From a bacterium (lineage in GTDB: Bacteria; Bacillota; Bacilli; Lactobacillales; Streptococcaceae), in contig CAJNDO010000009.1 in the NCBI GenBank assembly GCA_905221545.1, forward strand, positions 26,935 through 90,934: DNA of 64,000 nucleotides, written 5' to 3'. Positions within the stretch are counted from its first letter, which is position 1. Every line of letters begins with the position of its first letter. Of this stretch, positions 48,005 to 55,956 are shown in pieces. The notes beneath the pieces were generated by a model. It was not told the origin of the DNA and ran no database searches. It saw only the letters and a list, made by a program, of their open reading frames with translations. A program made the translations under genes and the position numbers.

Positions 48005-50185
48005 ATGATGAAAGATACATTCAAAAATGTCTTGTCTTTCGAATTTTGGCAAAAATTCGGTAAGGCTTTGATGGTGGTTATCGCGGTTATGCCAGCTGCT
48101 GGTTTGATGATTTCAATCGGTAAGTCTATCGTGATGATTAACCCAACCTTTGCACCACTCGTTATTACTGGTGGTGTACTAGAGCAAATCGGTTGGGGGG
48201 TTATCGTTAACCTTCATATCTTGTTCGCCCTTGCTATTGGAGGAAGCTGGGCTAAAGAACGTGCTGGTGGTGCTTTCGCCGCTGGTCTTGCCTTCATCTT
48301 GATTAACCGTATCACTGGTACAATCTTTGGTGTATCAGGCGATATGTTGAAAAATCCAGATGCTATGGTAACTACACTCTTTGGTGGTTCAATCAAAGTT
48401 GCTGATTACTTTATCAGTGTTCTTGAAGCTCCAGCCTTGAACATGGGTGTCTTCGTAGGGATTATCTCTGGTTTTATTGGGGCAACTGCTTACAATAAAT
48501 ACTATAACTTCCGTAAGCTTCCTGATGCACTTTCATTCTTTAACGGAAAACGTTTTGTACCGTTTGTAGTTATTCTTCGTTCAGTAATTGCTGCAATTGT
48601 ACTTGCTGCTTTCTGGCCAGTAGTTCAAACAGGTATCAATAGCTTTGGTATCTGGATTGCCAACTCACAAGAAACTGCTCCAATCCTTGCACCATTCTTG
48701 TATGGTACATTGGAACGTTTGCTCTTGCCATTTGGTCTTCACCACATGTTGACTATCCCAATGAACTACACAGCTCTTGGTGGTACTTATGATGTCTTAA
48801 CTGGTGCAGCTAAAGGTAGTCAAGTATTTGGTCAAGATCCACTTTGGCTTGCGTGGGTAACAGACCTTGTAAACCTTAAAGGTACTGATGCAACTCAATA
48901 CCAACACTTGTTAGATACAGTACATCCAGCTCGTTTCAAAGTTGGACAAATGATCGGTTCATTCGGTATCTTGATGGGTGTGATTGTGGCTATCTACCGT
49001 AATGTTGATGCTGACAAGAAACACAAATACAAAGGTATGATGATTGCGACAGCTCTTGCAACATTCTTGACAGGGGTTACTGAACCAATCGAATACATGT
49101 TCATGTTCATCGCAACACCTATGTATCTTGTTTACTCACTTGTTCAAGGTGCTGCCTTCGCTATGGCTGACGTTGTAAACCTACGTATGCACTCATTCGG
49201 TTCAATCGAGTTCTTGACTCGTACACCTATTGCAATCAGTGCTGGTATCGGTATGGATATCGTTAACTTCGTTTGGGTAACTGTTCTCTTTGCCGTAATC
49301 ATGTACTTTATTGCAAACTTCATGATTCAAAAATTCAACTACGCAACTCCAGGGCGTAACGGAAACTACGAAACTGCTGAAGGTTCAGAAGAAGCTAGCA
49401 GTGAAGTGAAAGTTGCAGCTGGTTCTCAAGCTGTAAACATTATCAACCTTCTTGGTGGACGTGCAAACATTGTTGATGTTGACGCATGTATGACTCGTCT
49501 TCGTGTAACTGTAAAAGACGCTGACAAAGTCGGTGATGCAGAGCAATGGAAAGCAGAAGGAGCTATGGGTCTTGTCATGAAAGGACAAGGGGTTCAAGCT
49601 ATCTACGGACCAAAAGCTGACGTATTGAAATCTGATATTCAAGATATCCTTGATTCAGGTGAAATCATTCCTGAAACTCTTCCAAGTCAAATGACTGAAG
49701 CACAACAAAACGCTGTTCACTTCAAAGGTCTTACTGAGGAAGTTTACTCAGTAGCAGACGGTCAAGTTGTTGCTTTGGAACAAGTAAAAGATCCAGTATT
49801 TGCTCAAAAAATGATGGGTGATGGATTTGCAGTAGAACCTGCAAATGGAAACATTGTATCTCCAGTTTCAGGTACTGTATCAAGCATCTTCCCAACAAAA
49901 CATGCTCTTGGTCTTGTGACTGAAGCAGGTCTTGAAGTACTTGTTCACATTGGTTTGGACACAGTAAGTCTTGAAGGTAAACCATTTACAGTTCATGTTG
50001 CTGAAGGACAAAAAGTTGCAGCAGGTGATCTTCTTGTCACAGCTGACTTGGATGCTATCCGTGTAGCAGGACGTGAAACTTCAACAGTAGTTGTCTTCAC
50101 AAATGGTGATGCAATTAAATCAGTTAAATTAGAAAAAACAGGTTCTCTTGCAGCTAAAACAGCAGTTGCTAAAGTAGAATTGTAA
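48005..50185 (+). CDS. ptsG: PTS glucose-family EIICBA transporter
   Basis: Imports and phosphorylates a hexose (glucose by family) using phospho-HPr. The 726-residue protein is EIIC (about 1-440, roughly ten helices, TGVTEPIEYMFMF), EIIB (about 470-560, phospho-cysteine near residue 495 in DVDACMTRLRV), and EIIA (about 590-725, phospho-histidine near 648 in LVHIGLDTV). Order C-B-A. A second ATG at 48008 is equally plausible. Highly biased codons suggest strong expression. Confidence 0.93.
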   Translation: MMKDTFKNVLSFEFWQKFGKALMVVIAVMPAAGLMISIGKSIVMINPTFAPLVITGGVLEQIGWGVIVNLHILFALAIGGSWAKERAGGAFAAGLAFILINRITGTIFGVSGDMLKNPDAMVTTLFGGSIKVADYFISVLEAPALNMGVFVGIISGFIGATAYNKYYNFRKLPDALSFFNGKRFVPFVVILRSVIAAIVLAAFWPVVQTGINSFGIWIANSQETAPILAPFLYGTLERLLLPFGLHHMLTIPMNYTALGGTYDVLTGAAKGSQVFGQDPLWLAWVTDLVNLKGTDATQYQHLLDTVHPARFKVGQMIGSFGILMGVIVAIYRNVDADKKHKYKGMMIATALATFLTGVTEPIEYMFMFIATPMYLVYSLVQGAAFAMADVVNLRMHSFGSIEFLTRTPIAISAGIGMDIVNFVWVTVLFAVIMYFIANFMIQKFNYATPGRNGNYETAEGSEEASSEVKVAAGSQAVNIINLLGGRANIVDVDACMTRLRVTVKDADKVGDAEQWKAEGAMGLVMKGQGVQAIYGPKADVLKSDIQDILDSGEIIPETLPSQMTEAQQNAVHFKGLTEEVYSVADGQVVALEQVKDPVFAQKMMGDGFAVEPANGNIVSPVSGTVSSIFPTKHALGLVTEAGLEVLVHIGLDTVSLEGKPFTVHVAEGQKVAAGDLLVTADLDAIRVAGRETSTVVVFTNGDAIKSVKLEKTGSLAAKTAVAKVEL

Positions 50186-50192
50186 TATACTT

Positions 50193-50225
50193 GAGGTTGG
50201 AAGCTGTATTCCAACCTCTTGTTTT
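50193..50225 (+). terminator. Terminator after ptsG
   Basis: GAGGTTGGA (50193-50201) pairs perfectly with TCCAACCTC (50210-50218), followed by TTGTTTT. Confidence 0.85.
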
Positions 50226-50236
50226 AGGAGAAAAGC

Positions 50237-51052
50237 ATGAAATTTTTAACACTCAATACTCATAGCTGGATGGAAAAAGAAGCTGAGGAAAAATTCCAGA
50301 TTTTGCTTGAGGATATTCTGGAAAAGGACTATGATTTGATTTGTTTCCAAGAAATCAATCAGGAAATCACTTCGCCAGAGGTGGAGGTTAATGACCTTTA
50401 TCAAGCTTTGCCAGCAGCTGAGCCTATTCACCAAGACCACTATGTTAGACTCTTGGTTGAAAAGTTGTCTGAGCAAGGGAAAAATTACTATTGGACTTGG
50501 GCCTATAATCATATCGGTTATGACCGCTACCATGAAGGTGTAGCTATCTTGTCTAAAACACCGATTGAAGCTAGAGAAATTTTGGTTTCAGATGTGGATG
50601 ATCCAACAGACTATCATACTCGCCGTGTTGCCCTAGCTGAAACTGTAGTTGATGGTAAGGAGCTTGCAGTTGCTAGTGTCCACCTTTCTTGGTGGGATAA
50701 AGGGTTCCAAGAAGAATGGGCACGATTTGAAGCTGTCTTGAAAGAACTGAACAAACCACTTTTGTTAGCTGGAGATTTCAACAATCCAGCTGGTCAGGAA
50801 GGCTACCAAGCTATTTTAGCTAGTCCATTAGGCTTACAAGACGCTTTTGAAGTTGCTCAAGAGAAAAGCGGTAGCTATACCGTTCCACCAGAAATTGATG
50901 GCTGGAAAGGGAACACTGAACCCCTTCGAATCGATTATGTCTTTACTACCAAGGAGTTAGAGGTAGAAAATTTACATGTCGTTTTTGATGGCAACAAGAG
51001 TCCGCAAGTCAGTGATCACTATGGCTTGAATGCTCTTTTAAACTGGAAATAA
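50237..51052 (+). CDS. Endonuclease/exonuclease/phosphatase family hydrolase
   Basis: A 271-residue EEP-fold metal hydrolase: LTLNTHSW, CFQEINQE (metal-binding Glu), SVHLSWWDKGF, LAGDFNNPAG (Asp/Asn pair) and SDHYGLNA (catalytic Asp-His). The fold covers nucleases and sphingomyelinases; no signal peptide is present, so it acts in the cytosol. Substrate unknown. Starts 51 nt after ptsG behind TAGGAGAAAAGC. Confidence 0.88.
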   Translation: MKFLTLNTHSWMEKEAEEKFQILLEDILEKDYDLICFQEINQEITSPEVEVNDLYQALPAAEPIHQDHYVRLLVEKLSEQGKNYYWTWAYNHIGYDRYHEGVAILSKTPIEAREILVSDVDDPTDYHTRRVALAETVVDGKELAVASVHLSWWDKGFQEEWARFEAVLKELNKPLLLAGDFNNPAGQEGYQAILASPLGLQDAFEVAQEKSGSYTVPPEIDGWKGNTEPLRIDYVFTTKELEVENLHVVFDGNKSPQVSDHYGLNALLNWK

Positions 51053-51062
51053 TAACTGAAAA

Positions 51063-51093
51063 GAGGTTGGGATTCTCAAATTCCAGCCTTTTT
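51063..51093 (+). terminator. Terminator after the EEP hydrolase gene
   Basis: AGG-TGG-ATT pairs with ATT-CCA-CCT around CTCA with three mismatches, then T5. Confidence 0.65.
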
Positions 51094-51192
51094 CTGACTA
51101 GAAAAGCTCCAGGAAATAGCCTAAATAAGTGAGACTACTGAAATGGAATAAAATGTGGTATAATTGATAGGATAGATAGAATCGAGGATATT

Positions 51193-52536
51193 ATGTCATT
51201 TACGAAATTTCAATTTAAAAACTATATAAGAGAAGCCTTGGAGGAGTTAAAATTTACAACTCCTACAGAGGTACAAGATAAGTTGATTCCCATTGTCTTA
51301 GCAGGCAGAGATTTGGTTGGAGAATCAAAAACAGGTTCGGGTAAGACACATACTTTCTTGTTACCGATTTTCCAGCAATTAGATGAAGCTAGCGATAGTG
51401 TGCAAGCAGTGATTACTGCACCGAGCCGTGAGTTGGCTACTCAAATTTACCAAGCAGCCCGTCAGATTGCTGTCCACTCAGAAGTGGAAGTTCGTGTGGT
51501 TAATTATGTGGGTGGTACGGATAAGGCTCGCCAAATTGAGAAATTGGCAAGTAATCAGCCTCATATTGTTATCGGAACGCCTGGCCGTATTTATGACTTG
51601 GTTAAATCTGGTGATCTAGCTATTCATAAGGCTAAGACCTTTGTGGTCGATGAGGCAGACATGACCTTGGATATGGGATTCTTAGAAACTGTTGATAAGA
51701 TTGCTGGCAGCCTTCCAAAAGACCTGCAATTCATGGTCTTCTCAGCGACTATCCCACAAAAGTTGCAACCATTCTTGAAAAAATACTTGTCAAATCCTGT
51801 TATGGAGAAAATCAAGACCAAAACGGTCATTTCTGATACCATTGATAATTGGTTGATTTCTACCAAGGGTCGTGATAAGAACGCTCAAATTTACCAGTTG
51901 ACTCAGTTGATGCAACCGTATTTGGCAATGATTTTTGTTAACACTAAAACACGTGCTGATGAATTGCATTCATATTTGACTGCTCAAGGTTTGAAGGTGG
52001 CAAAAATCCATGGAGATATTGCTCCTCGTGAGCGTAAGCGAATCATGAATCAGGTGAAAAATCTGGATTTTGAGTACATTGTCGCTACAGACTTGGCGGC
52101 GCGTGGGATTGACATTGAAGGTGTCAGTCATGTCATCAATGATGCCATTCCACAAGACCTATCTTTCTTTGTGCACCGTGTTGGTCGTACCGGACGAAAT
52201 GGCCTACCAGGGACAGCTATTACTCTTTATCAGCCAAGTGATGACTCGGATATCCGTGAGTTGGAGAAATTAGGAATTAAATTTACTCCGAAAATGGTTA
52301 AAGACGGAGAATTCCAAGATACCTATGACCGTGATCGTCGTGCCAACCGTGAGAAAAAACAAGATAAACTTGATATCGAAATGATTGGTTTGGTTAAAAA
52401 GAAAAAGAAAAAAGTCAAACCAGGTTATAAGAAGAAGATTCAATGGGCGGTTGATGAAAAACGCCGCAAGACCAAGCGTGCTGAAAATCGTGCTCGTGGT
52501 CGTGCCGAGCGTAAAGCAAAACGCCAAACATTTTAA
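51193..52536 (+). CDS. cshB: DEAD-box ATP-dependent RNA helicase (CshB-like)
   Basis: RNA helicase for cold adaptation, ribosome assembly or mRNA decay. The 447-residue protein has Q-motif region FKNYIREALEE, motif I ESKTGSGKTHTF, motif Ib GTPGR, DEAD in VVDEADMTLD, SAT in VFSATIP and motif VI HRVGRTGRNG. The tail is very basic (KKKKKVKPGYKKK), for RNA binding. Extended -10 TGG-TATAAT at 51156-51164. Confidence 0.92.
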   Translation: MSFTKFQFKNYIREALEELKFTTPTEVQDKLIPIVLAGRDLVGESKTGSGKTHTFLLPIFQQLDEASDSVQAVITAPSRELATQIYQAARQIAVHSEVEVRVVNYVGGTDKARQIEKLASNQPHIVIGTPGRIYDLVKSGDLAIHKAKTFVVDEADMTLDMGFLETVDKIAGSLPKDLQFMVFSATIPQKLQPFLKKYLSNPVMEKIKTKTVISDTIDNWLISTKGRDKNAQIYQLTQLMQPYLAMIFVNTKTRADELHSYLTAQGLKVAKIHGDIAPRERKRIMNQVKNLDFEYIVATDLAARGIDIEGVSHVINDAIPQDLSFFVHRVGRTGRNGLPGTAITLYQPSDDSDIRELEKLGIKFTPKMVKDGEFQDTYDRDRRANREKKQDKLDIEMIGLVKKKKKKVKPGYKKKIQWAVDEKRRKTKRAENRARGRAERKAKRQTF

Positions 52537-52543
52537 GGTAATT

Positions 52544-52571
52544 GTTGGAGTATTGAGCTCCAACTTTTTTT
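52544..52571 (+). terminator. Terminator after cshB
   Basis: GTTGGAG (52544-52550) pairs with CTCCAAC (52558-52564), then T7. Confidence 0.85.
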
Positions 52572-52638
52572 ATTTCTAAGAACGAAATATCTACATTGAA
52601 ATATTACATTAAAGACTGCAAATTGCGCTAAAAAATGA

Positions 52639-52907
52639 TATAATGATGAAGTTATATAGTCCCGATAAGATGGTAGGAATTTATCACTAAGAGTTTTCAG
52701 TACTTTGCAATTCGCAAAGAATGACGGCTCTAAAGTCGTTCGTCATTCTACGGTTGCCGCTATAGGGCGGCAACCCTATGCGCCTTACTAGCTTCAGAAA
52801 TAAAAAAGTGTCGTTTTTATTTCTTTCGCGTCGTAACTCTTTTATAACAGAAATACCTATCAGTACTTTGTAACTCTATAACACTATTTTTAAGGGGGGA
52901 CATTTTT
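52639..52907 (+). promoter_or_regulatory. metK promoter and probable SMK (SAM-III) riboswitch with a structured insertion
   Basis: TATAAT (52639-52644) gives a leader of about 255 nt. GTCCCGATAAGATGG (52659-52673) resembles the SMK core, and its GTCCC can pair with GGGAC in the metK Shine-Dalgarno run (52894-52901). TACTTTGTAAC (52864-52874) resembles the second conserved SMK segment. GTTATA (52651-52656) pairs with TATAAC (52877-52882). Between them lie three strong hairpins (GAATGACG/CGTCATTC, GGTTGCCG/CGGCAACC, GAAATAAAAA/TTTTTATTTC). In SMK boxes SAM hides the Shine-Dalgarno. The assignment rests on motif likeness. Confidence 0.65.
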
Positions 52908-54098
52908 ATGTCAGAACGTAAATTATTCACGTCTGAATCTGTATCTGAGGGGCATCCAGATAAGATTGCAGACCAAATTTCAGATGCGATTTTGGATGCT
53001 ATTTTAGCCAAAGATCCAGAGGCGCACGTTGCTGCTGAGACAGCTGTATACACTGGATCTGTCCACGTTTTTGGTGAAATTTCTACAAATGCCTATGTGG
53101 ATATTAACCGTGTAGTTCGTGATACCATTGCAGAGATTGGTTACACCAATACAGAGTATGGTTTTTCTGCTGAGACAGTGGGAGTACACCCATCTTTGGT
53201 GGAACAATCTCCTGACATCGCCCAAGGGGTTAACGAAGCCTTGGAGGTCCGTGGAAATGCAGATCAAGATCCACTTGATTTGATTGGTGCTGGAGACCAA
53301 GGGCTCATGTTTGGATTTGCTGTGGATGAAACAGAAGAGCTCATGCCGTTGCCAATTTCACTCAGTCATAAATTGGTTCGTCGTCTGGCAGAACTTCGTA
53401 AGTCTGGGGAAATTAGCTATCTTCGCCCAGATGCTAAATCACAAGTTACGGTTGAGTATGATGAAAATGACCGTCCAGTACGTGTGGACACAGTCGTGAT
53501 TTCTACTCAGCATGATCCAGAAGTCAGCAACGAACAAATTCACAATGATGTCATTAACAAGGTTATCAAAGAGGTTATTCCAGTTTCTTACTTGGATGAC
53601 CAAACAAAATTCTTTATCAATCCAACTGGTCGATTTGTAATCGGTGGACCTCAAGGGGACTCAGGTTTGACTGGTCGTAAGATTATCGTGGATACTTATG
53701 GTGGCTATTCTCGTCATGGTGGTGGTGCCTTCTCTGGTAAGGATGCGACTAAGGTGGATCGTTCAGCCTCTTATGCGGCTCGTTATATTGCCAAGAATAT
53801 CGTTGCAGCGGGTTTGGCTAAGAAGGCAGAAGTACAGTTGGCCTACGCTATCGGTGTTGCGCAACCTGTTTCTGTTCGTATCGATACTTTCGGTACAGGA
53901 ACAGTAGCTGAAAGCAAGCTTGAAAAAGCGGCTCGTCAAATCTTTGACCTTCGCCCAGCAGGAATTATCCAAATGTTGGATCTTAAACGTCCAATCTACC
54001 GTCAAACAGCAGCTTATGGACACATGGGACGTACAGATATTGATCTTCCATGGGAACGTCTCGATAAGGTAGATGCTTTGAAAGAAGCAGTAAAATAA
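52908..54098 (+). CDS. metK: S-adenosylmethionine synthetase
   Basis: Makes SAM from methionine and ATP. The 396-residue protein has [13 protein letters not shown] at the N-terminus, the flexible-loop region, [12 protein letters not shown] and the P-loop-like GGGAFSGKD. The Shine-Dalgarno GGGGGGAC is unusually long and is the target of the upstream leader. Confidence 0.97.
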   Translation: MSERKLFTSESVSEGHPDKIADQISDAILDAILAKDPEAHVAAETAVYTGSVHVFGEISTNAYVDINRVVRDTIAEIGYTNTEYGFSAETVGVHPSLVEQSPDIAQGVNEALEVRGNADQDPLDLIGAGDQGLMFGFAVDETEELMPLPISLSHKLVRRLAELRKSGEISYLRPDAKSQVTVEYDENDRPVRVDTVVISTQHDPEVSNEQIHNDVINKVIKEVIPVSYLDDQTKFFINPTGRFVIGGPQGDSGLTGRKIIVDTYGGYSRHGGGAFSGKDATKVDRSASYAARYIAKNIVAAGLAKKAEVQLAYAIGVAQPVSVRIDTFGTGTVAESKLEKAARQIFDLRPAGIIQMLDLKRPIYRQTAAYGHMGRTDIDLPWERLDKVDALKEAVK

Positions 54099-54104
54099 GA
54101 TTTT

Positions 54105-54127
54105 AAGAGGGGATTCCCCTCTTTTTT
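54105..54127 (+). terminator. Terminator after metK
   Basis: AAGAGGGG pairs with CCCCTCTT around ATT, then a T-run. Confidence 0.9.
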
Positions 54128-54329
54128 ATAGTTTTTTAACTATACTAGGATTATTTTCTAAAAATTCATTTTGCGAAAGCGAAATTTACACTTATTTCTA
54201 TAAAAATGATAAAATTTGGAATTTCTCCTGATTTTCTCTATTCTATCTATTTTTTCCGAATAAATAGATAGAACCATCAAATCTAGTAAACCTAGATTTA
54301 AAATATGGTATAATAGAAGGAGGGAAAGG

Positions 54330-54665
54330 ATGATTCTAAGACATCCGGGCATCAGCCAAGCAGACCAACTGCTAGACTATAAGAGCTGGTCCGAGGAGGA
54401 CAGGAAGATGTTTAGTCAACTACGTATGCGAGAAGAACAAGCCTTGTTAGCACAGGACTATGCCATGGAAACAGCTAGAGCAGAAGGTATTGAACAAGGA
54501 ATCGAAAAAGGTCTTGAGCGAGGTCGAGCTGAGGGTCTTGAACGTGGGAAAGTTGAAGGTGGTTTCGCGATGTTAGCAAATCTAGTCCGTCAAGGTCTGC
54601 TGCCATCTGAGGTTGCCAGCCAGCAATTAGGTATGACTGTCTCTGAGTTTGAGGCTTTGTTGTAA
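54330..54665 (+). CDS. C-terminal fragment of an Rpn-type PD-(D/E)XK nuclease/transposase protein
   Basis: A 111-residue protein with a repeated EGIEQGIEKGLERGRAEG helix (about 52-77) and a C-terminal LPSEVASQQLGMTVSEFEALL helix pair, the usual tail of Rpn/PD-(D/E)XK transposase-like proteins of about 280-300 residues. The nuclease domain is missing. It still has an extended -10 (TGG-TATAAT, 54306-54314), AAGGAGG and an ATG, so it may be expressed as a short protein. Otherwise it is a relic of an insertion; the noncoding DNA after it supports that. Confidence 0.7.
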   Translation: MILRHPGISQADQLLDYKSWSEEDRKMFSQLRMREEQALLAQDYAMETARAEGIEQGIEKGLERGRAEGLERGKVEGGFAMLANLVRQGLLPSEVASQQLGMTVSEFEALL

Positions 54666-54720
54666 GGGATAGATACCAGAGAGCTTAAACTTTCCATAGG
54701 TAACAGAGAAATAAAAAATA

Positions 54721-54768
54721 AAGGATAGCCAAATCTCTTGAAGTGAAAGGGATTAGCCATCCTTTTTT
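54721..54768 (+). terminator. Terminator after the Rpn fragment
   Basis: AAGGAT-GCC-AATC pairs imperfectly with GATT-GCC-ATCCTT, followed by T6. Confidence 0.65.
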
Positions 54769-54816
54769 AGTTGTTTTTGGCTGTATAATGGACTGAATCT
54801 GGAATACTACATAGCG

Positions 54817-55210
54817 ATTTCTAAACTAATTTCTAACAATGATTGAGAAGTCATATTGTACTTTTCTAGATTCAACAAAATATAATTTTATGAATTAAAA
54901 ACAGAACAAAATGATTGTTAAAGTCAAGTGCATTTCTAACAATATTTCAGAAGTTGTTTTGCCTATTATAGATTCAATATCCTATAGTAAAATGGAATAA
55001 AAATTGAATCAATTTATTGGGGTATTCAAACCGATTTCTACCAATTTTTTAGAAGCTATGTTGTACTATTCTAGATTGAATATACTGTAGTTGAATGAAA
55101 TAAAATCTAGGTAAATTGATTAAGGGGTTCAAATCAATTTCTAGGAATGTTTCATAATCTACGATGTGCTTTTTAGCGTCAATCTATCATATAAGAAATA
55201 GTTAATAGCT
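54817..55210. repeat. Degenerate tandem repeats of about 102 bp
   Basis: ATTTCTA marks copies beginning at 54829, 54932, 55034 and 55137 (spacing 103, 102, 103 bp), with a partial start at 54817. Shared landmarks are TTTCTAaCAATnnTT, AGAAGnnnT, TTnTAGATTnAA and a GATTnAA/TTCAAA segment. The copies have diverged by substitutions and small indels. No coding frame is kept. The class of element is unknown to me. Confidence 0.65.
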
Positions 55211-55776
55211 TACTTAAGAGATATCATAGTTCAGGTATTTGTTGGGATAAGAACCTTTAATATATATGCTGAAGATATAGAAATCCATCTCCTCTTTAAA
55301 TGAATCTTGAGACAGTGATGTGTTTCTAGTAGATGAGAATCAGATAGAAAACTAGGGGCTAGCTACAGGTATTCCCTAGTGAGCTACAAATCAGCTCAAA
55401 GGGGATGCAGCTTGCAAATGCTACATAAACACGTTAGGTTGTGAAAATATGACAAATTATGCTCTAGTGCAATGAGGTGGATTTCTACATCTTATCGGGT
55501 AAGTCAGGTTCACATGCTGCTTCTTCTGTTTATCTCTGTAAATCAAGCTAGCCTTCAATCATAGTCTATTTCTTTACTTTTTATAAAAAAATTAGCATAG
55601 ATTAACAATATTTCTAAATATATAAAACACATGTTTACATAAGAAAGTATCAATATAAAACACTATTTATAAATAAAACATAAAACAAGCACAGTCTAAA
55701 AATTCTATTGATATTCATAATATATTAACTGCTTAGTAGAAAAATGTATATATCAATCTTTTTTTTATGATTTTAT
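55211..55776. other. AT-rich noncoding stretch before the adhesin promoter
   Basis: No credible gene is visible on either strand. A hairpin, ACTAGGG (55351-55357) with CCCTAGT (55374-55380), is the only clear structure. The rest is short AT-rich sequence with homopolymer runs, consistent with decayed insertion DNA. Confidence 0.5.
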
Positions 55777-55956
55777 GGCAAAATCGGGGGGGGGTATGGT
55801 ATAATTATAGTAGACTGCATAAAGTGTGTAGTCGTTTAGATGAGGCATATAAACCTTGGTCTAAATGCGGAAAAATGTATCTGTAAAGACATCGAGATGG
55901 ATTCTTAAGAATTTGATGTTTTTAGGATCCATCATCATAAAAAAGGAGAACATTTC
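55777..55956 (+). promoter_or_regulatory. Adhesin promoter with G9 tract in the spacer, and structured leader
   Basis: Extended -10 TGG-TATAAT (hexamer 55800-55805). A run of nine G (55786-55794) lies between it and the -35 position (about 55777-55782, sequence GGCAAA, weak). The leader of about 145 nt has several pairings: GACT-CA/TG-AGTC (about 55812-55834), TTTAGA/TCTAAA and GATGGAT/ATCCATC, the last ending near the AAAAGGAGAA Shine-Dalgarno. Confidence 0.65.
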
